A stretch of 64,000 nt of DNA from contig CM056576.1 of assembly GCA_029721435.1 (NCBI GenBank), forward strand, positions 116,673,166 through 116,737,165, in the 5' to 3' direction. The position numbers and the translations under genes were made by a program. Origin of the DNA: Gymnothorax reevesii. Taxonomy: Eukaryota; Chordata; Actinopteri; Anguilliformes; Muraenidae. The notes under the pieces were generated by a model. That model was not told the origin of the DNA and searched no databases. It saw only the letters and a program-made list of their open reading frames with translations. How positions within the stretch are numbered: the first letter of the stretch is position 1; the number at the start of each line of letters is the position of its first letter. Positions 10,625 to 22,850 of the stretch are shown in pieces.

Positions 10625-11560
10625 TGCTTCGCTGTGTTGAATTTCTGCCGCTCATAAAATGCACGGCACCACTGTTACTAAGTAACGGCAAAAAGAGCAC
10701 ATTTCACAAAGCATCAGAATATTCATAAGGTAGGCATAGTCTATTTTAATATCAACCAGTGGATTTGTTGTATTTGAATTGTATGATGCACACATATCCT
10801 AAATGGTGGCTCATAAGAGCCACTGAGCTAATGCATAAAGTAAACACATGCGTATATAATGTAAAGATAGTGTAAAGCTATATTAGCTAATGGAACTTGG
10901 ACTATTTCATTTAAATTAAATGAAAAAGCATGAGTACAACTTAAATAAATTACCTCTTCCATGAAAGGTGGTTGTTTAACAATGAAGAGGACAGCTCTCA
11001 TGTCCCACACTCCATCACAATGTCTTTTAACTCCGTCTTTTCATATTGTTTTGATTAAGGGACTCCTAGCAGCAGAAAATAACACATTGAGAGTTGATCA
11101 TGCGGTTTGATATACTGACATGTAAATGGTTTTCCAACATGCACGAATCACCGCAAGCACATCAAAGATATCCAGTGACTAGCTATTCAGATTTGAGAAA
11201 TCAGCCATTTTCATCTTTTCAACCAAAACAGTTTTTATGAAGTGCATTCTGTGTGAGCCTTACCATATTAAAAGACGTGTTTCTGTCCAATCACCAGAAG
11301 ATTAGAAAATGATCATGTCTTCTGCAGCGACTGGAGTCAGAGCTGGTGAACTAAATCAGCTGGCTGGTAGTCAGACCACTGATTTCTTGAACCCTACCTC
11401 AATATATATTTGGTGTACTTCAATGAAAAAGAATCAGAAGAAACTAAGACCTCTGGTAAAATCTTAACTGCCCGTCCAAAAACAAAAAAGTCACTATTTT
11501 GATTTAAATAAGGAAATATTCAAGTGCCTATGATTTAATCATTATTGCAGTGATGAATAT
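10625..11560. other. AT-rich intergenic sequence
   Basis: No gene or repeat recognised with confidence. Confidence 0.5.
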
Positions 11561-11599
11561 GTTTCAGCTGGCAATAATGTTTTGAATCCTGGCTGATTC

Positions 11600-12612
11600 A
11601 GTGTGTTACTTCTCATTTTTCTAAAAACCACGGCGGAAGACGTAATTCATAGTCGTTGAAAACATATTTCTGTGTTTCAAGAAGGGCAAATTGACCATCA
11701 AACAAAGAAAAAAGGAGATTGCTGGAAGCACTAGAACTGGGTCGGGAACCGTCCAACATTTTGTTAAAACCTGGATGGATAGTGATGAACTGTCAACTTT
11801 GCGGAAGAAATAGATTGGAGAAAAATCATTTATGATCCTGACAGGAAATCACTAATATGCTCGGTTAAGTTTTATCCTTAAATACTCAACAGTAGAACTC
11901 ACAGCTAGCTATGCTTAATTATGAAGGTAAGTGCCTTTCCACGTGCACAATGCACAAGAACTTGGGGCACTGGGATGAAACAGCTTCGCGGCCACAAATA
12001 AGCCACTTGTTAATGAGGCTAATTAGGAAAAAAAGAACTTCAGTTTGCAAGGAAGCATAAAGATTGGACTGAGGAGCAATGGAAAAAGGTCATGTGATCT
12101 AATGAGTCCAGATTTACCTAATTCCAGAGTGATGGGCACCTCAGGGTAAGAAAGGTTGGTCAGGTCTAGGCTAAGCTCTGTTCTGCAGCAAGAAAATGAA
12201 TTCAGCAGACTACCTGAATATTCGGAATGATCACTGATTAATCAATGGACTTTTCAATCCCCGATGCACAGACATATTCTAGGATTACAATGCTAAAATT
12301 CATCGGGCTCTAAGTGTGAAAGAGTGGTTCAAAGAGCATGACGAATTCACACATAATTGGACTCCCCAGAGTGGACCTGAACCCATTGAAAGTCTTTGGG
12401 ATGCGCTAGCAAAAGCTTAAAGAGTGGTTTGCCTCACCCATCGAATACCATACCTGAGCCAAAAATGAATGTAAATTTGGTCAGAAATAAATGTTGCAAC
12501 ATTTTATGAGATTATTGAAATCATACCGCAGCAAATGTGGGTCATGATTAAGGCTAGAAGTGGTCCAACAAGATATTTTAGGATGCGACTTGTTTTAGAA
12601 TGAGCAGTGTAT
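11600..12612 (+). pseudogene. Tc1-like element with dead transposase (copy D)
   Basis: The plus strand gives, in broken frames, the Tc1 order: an HTH region (K-E-I-A-G-S-T-R-T-G-S-G-T-V-Q-H-F-V-K-T-W), an N-Y-E-G-K segment, KHKDWTEEQWKKVM, then SNESRF where SDESRF is expected near 12105, a D-Y-N-A-K-I-H-R-A block near 12285 (second catalytic D kept, its neighbour changed), and P-E-P-I-E-S-L-W-D near 12385 with the catalytic E kept. Stops and a loss between the first and second catalytic blocks make it inactive. The first catalytic D appears changed to N. Clear terminal repeats were not delimited, so the ends are approximate. Confidence 0.75.
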
Positions 12613-12614
12613 AA

Positions 12615-15600
12615 AACAATGGAAAACTGTATGAAGTTAACAGCTGCAGGGAGTATCATGATGCAAAAACTCTTCTTAATGTCTGCAGCCTTGTGGTAAG
12701 GTTTTTTTTTTTTTTGCCAAATACCCCCAGTATGGCAGAGAATTCATTTGTCATTAGCCCGTTTCTTGACATGTCAGAACTAGCTGTAGTAGCAGACTTT
12801 ATGATATGTTATGTGATTGATGCATCCAGCTGAGAAGCTTGTTCTCTGTGCACTGACGTGACCTGCGGTGCTGTCAAATCCTGACAGCAGCATGGAGCTA
12901 ATACAGGTCTGCTGTCTGGAATCAGAGAGGACTGTGCGCTAGCCTTTGCTTTCAGGAAACTGAAATTCCTCCTTAAACCAAGCTGAGCTGTGCGAGCTGG
13001 TCAAATCTCTGTTTTCATCCTTTTTAGCTCGTCAACCAGCTGTTCACCAGCTGACCAGCCTTTATAGTCAGCTAGTCTACTCCTTCAATGACCAGCTTTC
13101 ACTACCAGCATAACCAGCTTTGTAGTGAAATCAACTTTGACCTCGCACAGACCTGCAGCGCTTAGCCAGAAGTGCTAAAAATGCATCTTATTCCAGTGCT
13201 GAATCTCAGCTGGCTTTAGGTGGCGTTTTCAGCTAAGTCTTTTCTTTCTGTAAACAGAGGAGAGTGTGTTGGTCTATTTTCTTCTGTGTACAGAGTAAAG
13301 TTTATGCTAGTTTATATAATGATGCGATGCCCTTAACCTTTCCGAGACAACTGGCACTAAATACAGGAGAACGGTTTGGCGGTATGAAGTTAACGCCACT
13401 GTGCTGCGTACAGAAAATTCATAGGCGGAATGTGATTTCTGAGCACAGCGGATGTCGCTGAAGTCGCTGCGCTGATTGTGAAATCAGACATTAGCGGCCC
13501 TGTCTGGCCCTGAAGGCCTCTTTTATTTCGTGTATCGAGCGCCCACAGATTAGCATGAATCTCGCCGCAGGAAGGTGCGCCGGTGGAAGGGGGCGGAGCT
13601 GATTGAATGGCTCCACTCAGCCGGGCCAGCTGGGAGGTTCTGCACCTGCCTTTCGCCGACGCCACGGCCCAGAGCAGCTGCAGCTACTGAGGATACCCGT
13701 CGTCTCCGCGCATAAAGCTTCCCCTTAAAAGACAAATATGCCCCCGTTCCCCCACACACAGCTGGGTTGCACATACAGTTTGAAAGATGACGCTAATGCG
13801 AATGAGAGCCGCTCTTTAGAACGCAGTTTGGCTCATTCCTTCCAACAAAATCCGAGTATTTTTTATCCTTTTGTCTGAAGCCAGCTATATTCTCTGACTG
13901 TACGAATGATGAGAACTGAATTTCATTTTTAATAGAACTGTCCAGCCCTTAAACAAGATGTCTCCCTCAAATATTTTCAATGCTACCGATTCTTTTCTTT
14001 TATCAGCACAATTGATGCAAAATTACTTAAGTAATTTGTCTAGGCATGGTTCAAATATTTATTTTGACAGTAAAATATTTCAAGGGAATTATACTCTCAA
14101 CTCAAAAAAAAAAAACCATGCTGTTGACATTGCTTTTGTCTTCAGTGAAAAATCAATGCAAATGAGGAACTGTCTGGGACCTCAGGCAGAATGACATTTC
14201 ACGATGGAGTTAAATCATTGGCATGCAAAGGCAAATTATGCAATCCTGTAATGTAATATGTCACTGTAGATGCACAGCAGCATTTATTCTTCTTTTAAAT
14301 GCATGGCGAAAGCAAAGTGCTAGCTACTTGCATTTGCGATGGCCGTATATCCAGTCGCTTTTCCCAGAAGCATTAGAGCTGCACTTTGGATCAGTTTAAT
14401 ATTAACAACTGAGCCAGTTGCTTAAATTGCTAAATATCGATCACATCTGTTCAGTTCAGCATCTTCTAATGTGATATGAAATAAAATGTTCCAGACACAG
14501 GGCACTAAGATTTAAAAAAATAAATTGCGTCCCCATTTTTAGTGCCTGAAAATGTTTTTTTATTACATCATGAACGAGTCTATAACATTCTCAATTTATA
14601 GCTACGCTTTTGATCAGGTAGCAGAAGCTTTAGGAGAAATATGAATAGAATGTGAAAATATGAGTGGAGCATGAAGATGGCCCTGGCTAAGTGCAAAACT
14701 CATAAAAGTTGTGCAGGGGAGTTGTTGGTAGGAATTAAGGTCCATAAGATCGTCAGCTGCACTGTTGCACCCCCTCTGTTTTACCCCCCTTCCATCTTCC
14801 CCTCTACCCCCCAGTTATTTATGTCTAATATCATCCTGTTAAAATGCAAAAGTGCATTTGGATTCAGCCAAGATAAGAAGATTTCCCAAAGCATTGCCTT
14901 CATTGCCTTGTTTATTTATATTATAGGCCTAATTATTTTTCCATCCTGTAGGCAGAATCTATTTGGCATGGTTCCTCAAACCTACTAGATTTTTTTTTTT
15001 TAGCTAAGTGATTTGTAGGAGGTTAATGACAAAAGCTAGGAAATAACAGTAAGCGCAATTATGTTATAATAAATTTAAAAAATAACTAAATAAACCAGAT
15101 AAAACAGCTGGTTTTATCATAGTGAATCTTTCTCCGGCAGATTGCCATGACCCAAGCGAGCAAACTTGCTTTAAAGAAGTTTAACTGCTTTAAACTTGCA
15201 GCTATAGCAAGTTCTGCTCTGGCCCCTAAACACACTGACCTGTAGACTCACCTAAACCCAGTCCTCTAACATTCAGCCTTACCTAAACCACTGGCCTAAA
15301 CTGAACACTTACCTGGACACTTTTGTTAAGCAAAATGACCTCCCTAACGCTCCCTCTTGACGTTAGTAACTTTGTAAACTCGCACCAGGCACACTGCACT
15401 CATCTCAACACTGAAACCTGGACACACTGGCTTGATAAACCTTCCTGGACTTGAGTAGCTTGCATATCCTTGGTTGAATCACCTTCAAGCGTGACTTTAT
15501 TCAAGACAATAATGAACTAGCTGCAGCATTCATCAAAACTGCACAACCAAAATGTACATAAAGCACCCCATAAATGTCAACGATGTGGAAAAGAGCAACT

Positions 15601-16750
15601 GAGCTGGAACTCAGTTTTAAAGCATACCAGCCGCCTCGGTGCATGTCCTATGAGGTTATCAGGATTCTTAAATGCACATAACCGCGTACTTCCCATTATA
15701 CAAGTAATTCAGGTGGCTCTCTCAGGTCAGAAGACATGTCTCAAATTCACTTCTGCAGTAAAACGGCTGACGCCATTGCTCTGCACACCTCTTGTAAAAG
15801 AATTGCTCCTGAATTCCTCGGATTTTATTGATGTGCCTGTCATTCAATATCGGTCCCCATCACTAGCCCGCCATTCGACACCGTGACAGGCGAATTTGTA
15901 CGCTTAATCGAAAGACTTCTTCACAGATAATTATCCAGAGCTCATGGTGTCTGGAGTTGATATTAAGGCTGATAAAATTAAGTGGGTCAGGACTCAGGAC
16001 TCACGCAGAGTCTTTCCGATTCTCATTCTGATAAACTATGTTTCTTGATGCGAGCTCTGGCCCCTCTGTCTCTCAGCCTTGCTGTCTGAGGGGTGAATAT
16101 GAATCAGATCCATTTGGCTCAGTCTGCACTCAAGCACCACCTCAGAGGCGGTCATAAAAAACCTCTGCGGGAGAAGCTTGGCCGTTGCACTGCGGCCATA
16201 AGCTGATAGGTGATTTTCCGCACATTGGTAGACAGTAAAGGCAGCTACATGGGTCCACATTCCAAATATCAATGTATGTTCCTCTTCCTTTCAGAAAGGA
16301 TATGGCTTATGAAATTTTTAGGCACAAAATAAAATAGATAGTATCTGTATCTGCGCGTACATGTTAAAGGAAAACCTGTATCTGTGTGACAAATTTAAGG
16401 AAAGTCCGAATTACGAATATAGAAACATTAAGAAGTAGATGCGCCCATACAGGTGGAATACATCAATAATGAAATATACGATGAGCCATTAACATCTCAT
16501 CATGCAGTGGAATATTGCTAAGCAGGCACCGTTGACTTCAATTTTGGATCAAGATGGCTAGAAGAAATTCATTGGGGCAAAATGGTGAGGGCTTCAGTCG
16601 CAAGAACTGCGCTACTGCATTGGGTTTGAATAGCAAAAGTAATCTCCATTTCAGCCAATGAAAAAAGCCTCATGTGCGACATGACAATGTCAAAGCAGGA
16701 CGTGATCACACTGTGTCAGCGAGCACAATCTGTCCATGTCTAAACCGAAA
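12615..16750. other. Long intergenic stretch
   Basis: About 4.1 kb without a supportable gene. Contents: T-rich run at 12703; a degenerate ACCAGC repeat at 13035-13120; CpG-richer sequence at 13370-13760 with overlapping frames of 65-91 codons and no domain; repeated ACCTAAAC-like motifs at 15245-15300. 15770-16260 is less AT-rich and could be a conserved non-coding element, which needs comparison with other fish to decide. Confidence 0.45.
13035..13120. repeat. Degenerate ACCAGCT tandem repeat
   Basis: ACCAGC recurs six or so times (aaccagctgttcaccagctg, gaccagctttcactaccagc, ATAACCAGCTT) at irregular 9-20 bp spacing. A decayed short-unit repeat common in fish. Confidence 0.6.
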
Positions 16751-16831
16751 GGTATACTCTCGTTAGGTTACCATGCGTAAGCCTCTCATTAGAAAGAAAA
16801 ATGCAAATTTGACAGTTCACAGGCACAAAAA

Positions 16832-17047
16832 TCATTGTCCTTGGACCATTGGATACTCTTGGAGGAATTTTTGTGGGTTATAAAGATTCACCAATATGTC
16901 CAGTTTTTTGCATTGGAAGATGATGGTTCTCACTATGGATTGCTGGCATCCCAGAACCTTAGAAATCGCTTTGAAAGCCTTTCCGGAATGATATACTGTA
17001 CACCAATAACTGTCTTCATCATTTCTGTTGGAATTTCTTTTGATCAC
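16832..17047 (-). pseudogene. Tc1-like transposase N-terminal fragment
   Basis: The 71-residue frame contains HSGKAFKAISKVLGCQQSIV and then R-T-I-I-F-Q-C-K-K-L, which fits the first helix-turn-helix of Tc1 transposases (H-x-S-G-x-x-x-K-x-I-S-K...S-T-V-x-x-I-I). The GRP hook has decayed (NPQKF) and no catalytic region follows. It starts in frame with an ATG-like codon of the leader; the real start may lie slightly downstream. Non-functional. Confidence 0.7.
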
Positions 17048-17230
17048 AGCATTGTGAGCTGCTTGTTGGGAGTCAAATTTATTACAATTATCAATTAAAT
17101 CTGGTTAATTGCTTGATTGAGTCAGTAAGGGGGCAAATGCATTTTTTTTTACATCGGGCCAGCAATATTCTTTTTCTTTAAGTGACTTTTCATTGGCCAT
17201 TCTTGTATTCTTGAAGTCTACTAAAAAGGT

Positions 17231-17791
17231 TTAAATGTGTCATTGTTTCAATTTTTTTTTTTGAGTTTTCTCATGCTGGCCATTTCTTTAGTGCCTGTTT
17301 GTGAAACACTCAGTTGAGGTCCTGTCCCCGCCCACCTAAAAACTCCAGTGTGCTGTGATTGGTCAACTTGATCATTCACCTGTGATTGGTCCACCATTCA
17401 CGCACCACCATTCACGCATGTATCGGAAGTTTCACACCTCTTACCATAAATGGATTTCTGCTCCAGAGTGTAACTGAGCTTTAGACACAAGTACAGGTGT
17501 AGCCTTGTGGGCTTAACCCACTTGATTCAAGGGCGAACTGAACAATCTGCTTGGCGCGAAAACTCACTAGGTGACATCACCAATTGATGAAAAAAATGGC
17601 CATAAGCCATTGGGGTCCTTCAGTCAGCTCTGGAGTGTGTTTTGCAGCAGAGAGCACTCTGAAGGTGACTTTGAGTTGTTATGAATATAAATTCATAATA
17701 TAAAGTTGTCATGTTATAAATGTGCATAAAAACAATATCATTCACACTACGACATTGAAATAACAAAAAAACCATAATAGGTGCGCTTTAA
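17231..17791. mobile_element. TTAA-flanked MITE inside Tc1 copy E
   Basis: The block is bounded by TTAAATGTGTCATTGTTT on the left and a right end whose reverse complement is TTAAAGCGCACCTATTATGG. Body features such as CCCGCCC, TGTGCTGTGATTGGTC and a repeated ACCACCATTCACGCA are typical of non-autonomous fish DNA transposons that insert at TTAA (piggyBac or Kolobok type). A second element with a similar right end (TACGTCCCCTTTAA) is at 39370-40215. The left end is only weakly matched. Confidence 0.45.
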
Positions 17792-17944
17792 TGACTAAAA
17801 TTAAGTTAAACATTTTCAAAATGGTTTTGAGCTTTCCCAGGTCATCTTTCTTTTATACTGCATTTTTAAAAATAAATGACACAAGTGTGAAATGTAAAGA
17901 CAAAAAAAAAAAAAAGGCAGGAGCAAATACATTTTCAGAGCACT

Positions 17945-19965
17945 GCACATGATGTATAGACATTGCTGCATAAATATACAGACTTATACACACACTTATT
18001 AATGAGGTAATGATCATAATTTCCAAATGATGAAGAAATGGAAGTCTTGACTACACAAGATGAATGGAGTGAAACTTCCCAAACTCCATAAATCCAAGGG
18101 AAAAAATGACTCCTTTCATGCTGATGCCAGCACAGCATTCAGACCACTGCTTGATTTTATGATTTTTTAAAGCATCCTCCAAGTTTTGCACTGATAATAA
18201 TAAGCTTTGTAGGATGTGCAAGCTTGACATTTTTCTTCTTCTTCGAGGCATGCAAAACTGGCTCCCCTACATTGCAAAATTGTCAGCAAAAATGCCCACA
18301 AATCAGTTCAAAAGTGGACATACTACTCATCTTCGTGACATCAATGAAATTTATTACTCATGTTTGCTGTAATCCCAACCCTCATGATTGTACGACAAGC
18401 TTTGTTGGTTCACAACAACGAGGGAAAATATGGAATCATCCAATTGGAGGTTAACATGTATGTGTTTCCCTTTTCAATATGTGCAAACAACTAGTGCATC
18501 AACTGTGTTTATCTGTGAATTCCTTCCGACCCTTTCAGTGGCACTGGATTACAGCTGGAAGTTTTCAAAACAAAGTGTGAGTTCACATGACGTAAACTAA
18601 ATTATATCATAATTGCATATGAAAATGCAGTAAGATATAATAAGCTGCCATTATTATAAGAGCGTGTAGGTAAAGCATGTGGACAAAATCAGGTTGGCCA
18701 TTTTGTCATGGTTCAGATGAAATGCTCTGCAGAAAATCTCGGTGTGCTTGTTTGCAAAAAAGGACATAATCTAATGATGCGTGATGATGATCAGATTTTC
18801 AGTTGACCATAATACCCCTGTTCCACAGAGCTCTCTGCCTCTGTTGCTATCACCAGTAATCATATAGAAGGAAACAACCCTCTCGATTTTGACTTGAAGT
18901 TGAGTGGATTTACTTCGTTCAAAGTAGTGAGCATGCACGGCCCCTTTCATTCAAGGAAGGAAAAATCTTTTTTTTTAAAATTCTGCCCATTCACAAACTT
19001 ATTTAAAATAATGTAAAATAGCAATGATAAAAATTTTAATATTATAAAAGTCAAAAAGATATCAAGTCTGAATGGAAGCAAATTTGTGTAACCCACTGCA
19101 AATTTGAAAGACTTCATTTGAAAAATGAAGAAAATCCACCTGTTTTGACTACTGGTACAAAAAGCTGTGTGTCTCAAGTAACTATAAATGCCAGGCATGT
19201 GTTTCAAAGTTTTTTTTGTTTTTTTTTAGGAGAACTGTACCTTATGACTGAACAGTAATTTTCCTCCTAATTCCAGAGTTTTTAAAAGTTATTTCCATTC
19301 ATTTGTGTGAAGATAATGTCTAATAATCAAAGTTGAAAATCAGATTTACGTAAATCTCAGTGATTTTTTTGTTGATTAGCAACAGCAGGAAAGAAGGAAA
19401 TGGCATAAATCTGGAGTACGTTTGTCCTCAAAATATTTTTTCAAAAAGTGTCCTGAAATCTTTAGCCATGAAAATTTCAGAGGTTTGTCAAAAACATAGA
19501 AACCAATTTTCACCAGTTTTTTTTTTTTTAACCAGAATCATTAAAAGCATAGCATATCAACCACTATAGAGGCCAGGAATATGGTTCAATGCTGTCTGAA
19601 AACTATGGAAGTACACCCTTGCCACCAAAAAGTGAGTTTCAACCGAAGTCCAGAATCTGATATAAAGTTTCAACAATGTACTTGTATGTACTTAAAATAT
19701 CAATCAATAAATAAATAAAATGAGAATGGTTGCTTGCAATCAGGCTGTCGAATCGCTGTGGCACATCAATTATAGATAAATTTACGCTTTTTTGAGAGCC
19801 ATGTCTCGTGGATTATTATGACCCTGGATCCTTAGTATTAGGCGAAAGTAGCAACCTGCGATAACTGTAGCTGAGTGAACACCATTGTTAAAATGTTTTG
19901 ACTGAGGTGATGATTTGATATTTTAACTAGAACAATGACATAGTTATCATTGGAGTGATGTTGCT
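17945..19965. other. AT-rich intergenic sequence
   Basis: Nothing recognised. Open frames of 60-86 codons have no domain signature. Confidence 0.5.
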
Positions 19966-19971
19966 TCAGAC

Positions 19972-20716
19972 ATGGGGCCCCCAAACTCTGACAGCGAAAC
20001 TAACTCTGGACCCACCTCAGTGGTGGGTTCCGTGGAGACCACACTGAAGGCCATGCTTGCCCGTCAACAGCTAGGTGCTCTGGCACCACCTGTTAGCTCA
20101 GGGAACATGTTTCCTTGCCGTGCTCAGAGCTCCACTTTGGTCATTCCGCAGTGTTGCGAGTCTCGCGGCTTTACTTCAATGGTGGAATTGGCATTGGAGG
20201 CGGCCTCGAAATCTACACGCCGACCAAATGTCTCGCGTGCTTGCGGCGATGCAAGACCCAGAGAAAGTCAGCCTGAGTAACATGCTGGCTGTTGAGTCAA
20301 GTGTTGCCTCACTCATTTTGTCTCCGGACGAGGCACTTCACGAGCATGTACGTTGCCCTAACATTGAATGCCGCCGCACAGACGAGCTACTCTTCCGTGC
20401 ATATAATTCCACTGCCCTTCTTGGCCGTGTCGCTAACTCGCTGGCATACACACTTGTGATCCTGCACTCCTCAGTTACCTCTAAGTCATCTGAAGTGCTA
20501 GTGGCTGAGGTGCCTGAGCTGGCATTAAAAAGCTATGGCCGTTATTACCGATCAATGCGGCACCATGGGTACGCTGATTCAAGCCCGACGGCAGGTGTAG
20601 CTTGCTCAGTCTCCCCTTCCCGAATCATGCAGGAAAAACTTGAAACATCTCTCACTGGCACCCAGGCAGGTGTTCGGGCCTGGCACAAGAGGCACTCAAC
20701 CGACGTGTGTCCGTGA
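19972..20716 (+). pseudogene. DIRS-like retrotransposon Gag fragment
   Basis: A GC-richer coding-like tract in AT-rich surroundings. The first frame (19972-20280) is Ser/Thr/Ala/Pro-rich, and near 20215 a frameshift passes the homology to a second frame ending at 20716. That frame carries M-S-R-V-L-A-A-M-Q-D-P, then A-V-E-S-S-V-A-S-L-I, SPDEALHE, R-C-P...C-R-R-T-D-E-L-L-F-R-A-Y-N and G-R-V-A-N-S-L-A. This spacing of PDEAL, RCP-x4-C, TDEL-x-x-RAYN and GR-x-x-NS-x-A is the pattern I know from Gag-like proteins of fish DIRS (tyrosine-recombinase) retrotransposons. Reverse transcriptase and recombinase were not found nearby. The match is from memory of family motifs, so an unrelated retroelement Gag remains possible. 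Confidence 0.55.
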
Positions 20717-20719
20717 CAG

Positions 20720-21400
20720 AATCACGTTCCCACCATGTTGGGGTGGTGCCTACCATCGGGCACCTACAACTCCATCTGCTTCACGTTTCAGAAACGCAAC
20801 ACCCCGGGTGTAGTCTGTCTTAGTTTTTGCGCTCCACTACATTGACTCCCACGTGTGACTTCACTGAAGAGAGTGATTTACTTTATACATTACTCGAAAT
20901 CGGACAAGAATTTCTGTTGGTATCTGCACATTAGTGTAAATGTTTGCGTAAGCATAACAGGACATGCCCTATATAATCAGTCCCCATGCCTTGCTAAAAG
21001 AGTGAAGTGTTGCTGATGACAGTTCTGCGAATTCGGACCTTTTACCTCCGCATTGTAGAAAAAAAATGTCCTCTTTCTTAATCAACAAATTTTCTAAAAT
21101 GAAGTCTGTGCCATGGAAGTTGATCAATATAAATTGACACGGGAAAACATGTTAATGTGTTAAAACAATTTGGAGCTGTCAAAATATTTTCTATCATTTT
21201 CACGTTGTTGATTGTAATTTAAGTTTATAAAGTGTATAAAGGTGTAAAGTTGAAAACAGTGTAGAAGTAGCTGTTCAGCTGGTATAGAGGAATCCGTCAT
21301 AGCTGGTGATGTAAAAAAATGATCCCCTTAGCTAAAAATCCCACGATTTTTTTTGTTTTTCTTAGTTTATTCACCTATGTTTATTATTAATAAGAGTCTA
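20720..21400. other. Sequence downstream of the Gag fragment
   Basis: 20720-20870 stays GC-richer and may be further retroelement sequence; no frame is readable. The rest is AT-rich and unassigned. Confidence 0.4.
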
Positions 21401-21404
21401 TTCG

Positions 21405-21615
21405 CCCCGCAGGGCTTCAGCGCGAATGTTAAAAGACGGGTGGAAGTCTCTTTTGGCCCAGCTGCAGGGCAAATTGCAGAAGTGCTTCTCCTATCCACCC
21501 TGCTGCAGTGCGAATAGAAGAACTGCTTCTCTTGTCCGCCCCGCTGCGTTGCAGATAGCCAATCTCTTTCCCCCAGATCACCTTGCTGCAGGGCAAATAG
21601 CCACTTCCTTATTAT
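21405..21615. repeat. ~42-bp minisatellite, about five units
   Basis: Units share (C)CTGCTGCAG(T/G)GCGAATAG followed by ACTTCTC...TCCACC. Starts fall near 21408, 21459, 21499, 21541 and 21582. Partly diverged, no insertion. Frames through it on both strands are by-products. Confidence 0.75.
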
Positions 21616-22566
21616 TATTGCATTCTTAGTTATGGGATTACTTACTGAGTTAGGATTCTGTAAACACCGTGCAACTAGGCCAAGGAGGGTCCTAGCTGAG
21701 GCAGAAGGTCTCAGCGTGTTTGTCTCAATAGCCAGGGAAAAGTTAGTCGTAACAGTCTCCATTATAATAATGGGGTCTGGCTACAGCGTCAGCACTAGAC
21801 CACTGCCTCAGGCCAAACGTGATGACGTCTTTCACGTTCTGCTTTTAACTGGCCTGAAACGTGCCTTGCGGATGCAGCAGTCCTAATGTTGTAGCGGTTG
21901 CAATTCATCTGACTCCATATAAAATTTAGGATATAAAATTTAGTTGTAACTATTCGCGTTTATCATGCGTTTGCATACTGACTCCAATTAATTAAATTAG
22001 AGCTACGTTGTGCATCGGATTCGTAAATGGTCTATACCTTATGCCGCCAGACAGAAACCTCTGTTCAACCCAATTTGGTGAATTAACTCAGAGGCTGGCG
22101 GCCTTATCAAGCACAGTAATTTGAAATTGAAAATACAAGTTATGACTTGGGATTACCGGGGCCCAAAGCGAGTAACTCCAAAGTGTGACATTATCAGTTC
22201 AGGGACTTCGTGTTTTAAAGATTTCCGTTCAGGGACCAAGCTGACTCGGTTAAGCGGAATCTCCTCGAAGCGCAATCATAATAAGACTAATCACAGCGTG
22301 GAAAATCTACCTAATAACGCAGACCAAGCATGTTGATCAGACATCGCAATTACAAGCCTACCCAAGAAGAAGACGAGGCTCCGAGCTGAAAGAGAGTATG
22401 TTAGTCCAAATCAGAATCCCACAACAAAATACAATTATCAATTTATTCCGCCAGGCAGGCCCAAGCTTACATCACACATACCAATAACAGTGTTACAGAA
22501 AAGAAAAAAAGAAGAAGTCAAATCATACCTGGCACAGCACAAGACTACACATATACACAAAGTATT

Positions 22567-22850
22567 TGCGGGAGGGATGAATACAAGCTTCCATAGCAAT
22601 ATCACACCTGCACACGGCTGCAAGAGCATATTAGGGAAATCGCCTAAGATCTTCCCTGGCTAGATTAAAGCTAACTACGGCATGGAGATGCGCGTGAGGG
22701 AAGTTGAATGCAATCTTCCATTTTGATAACAGCTCCACACTTACAGACGCATGTGTGGGAATTTGTCTACGACCTTCCATAACTACTATTGGCTACATAC
22801 GGCATGAGATGCACGTGTGGGAAGTCGGTTGCGATCCTCCTGAAATAGTT
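22567..22850. repeat. 61-62-bp degenerate tandem repeat, about five units
   Basis: The motif G(C/T)G(T/G)GGGAA-TTG---GC(G/A)A-CTTCC recurs at 22568, 22629, 22692, 22753 and 22815, giving steps of 61-63 bp. Between copies is CTACATACGGCATGAGATGC or a decayed version. No coding potential. Confidence 0.75.

Larger units (their letters stand above)
16760..17940 (-). mobile_element. 5' half of a Tc1-like element (copy E) with an inner insertion
   Basis: On the minus strand the element begins at 17940 with gtgcagtgctctgaaaatgt and ATTTGCTCC, the GTATTTGCCCC-type end of a known fish Tc1 family, then a leader carrying a second internal copy of that motif (ggggcaaatgcattttt on the plus strand at 17130), then the transposase N-terminus. 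The 3' half is missing beyond about 16760. The leader is interrupted by a TTAA-flanked MITE at 17231-17791. Confidence 0.6.
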
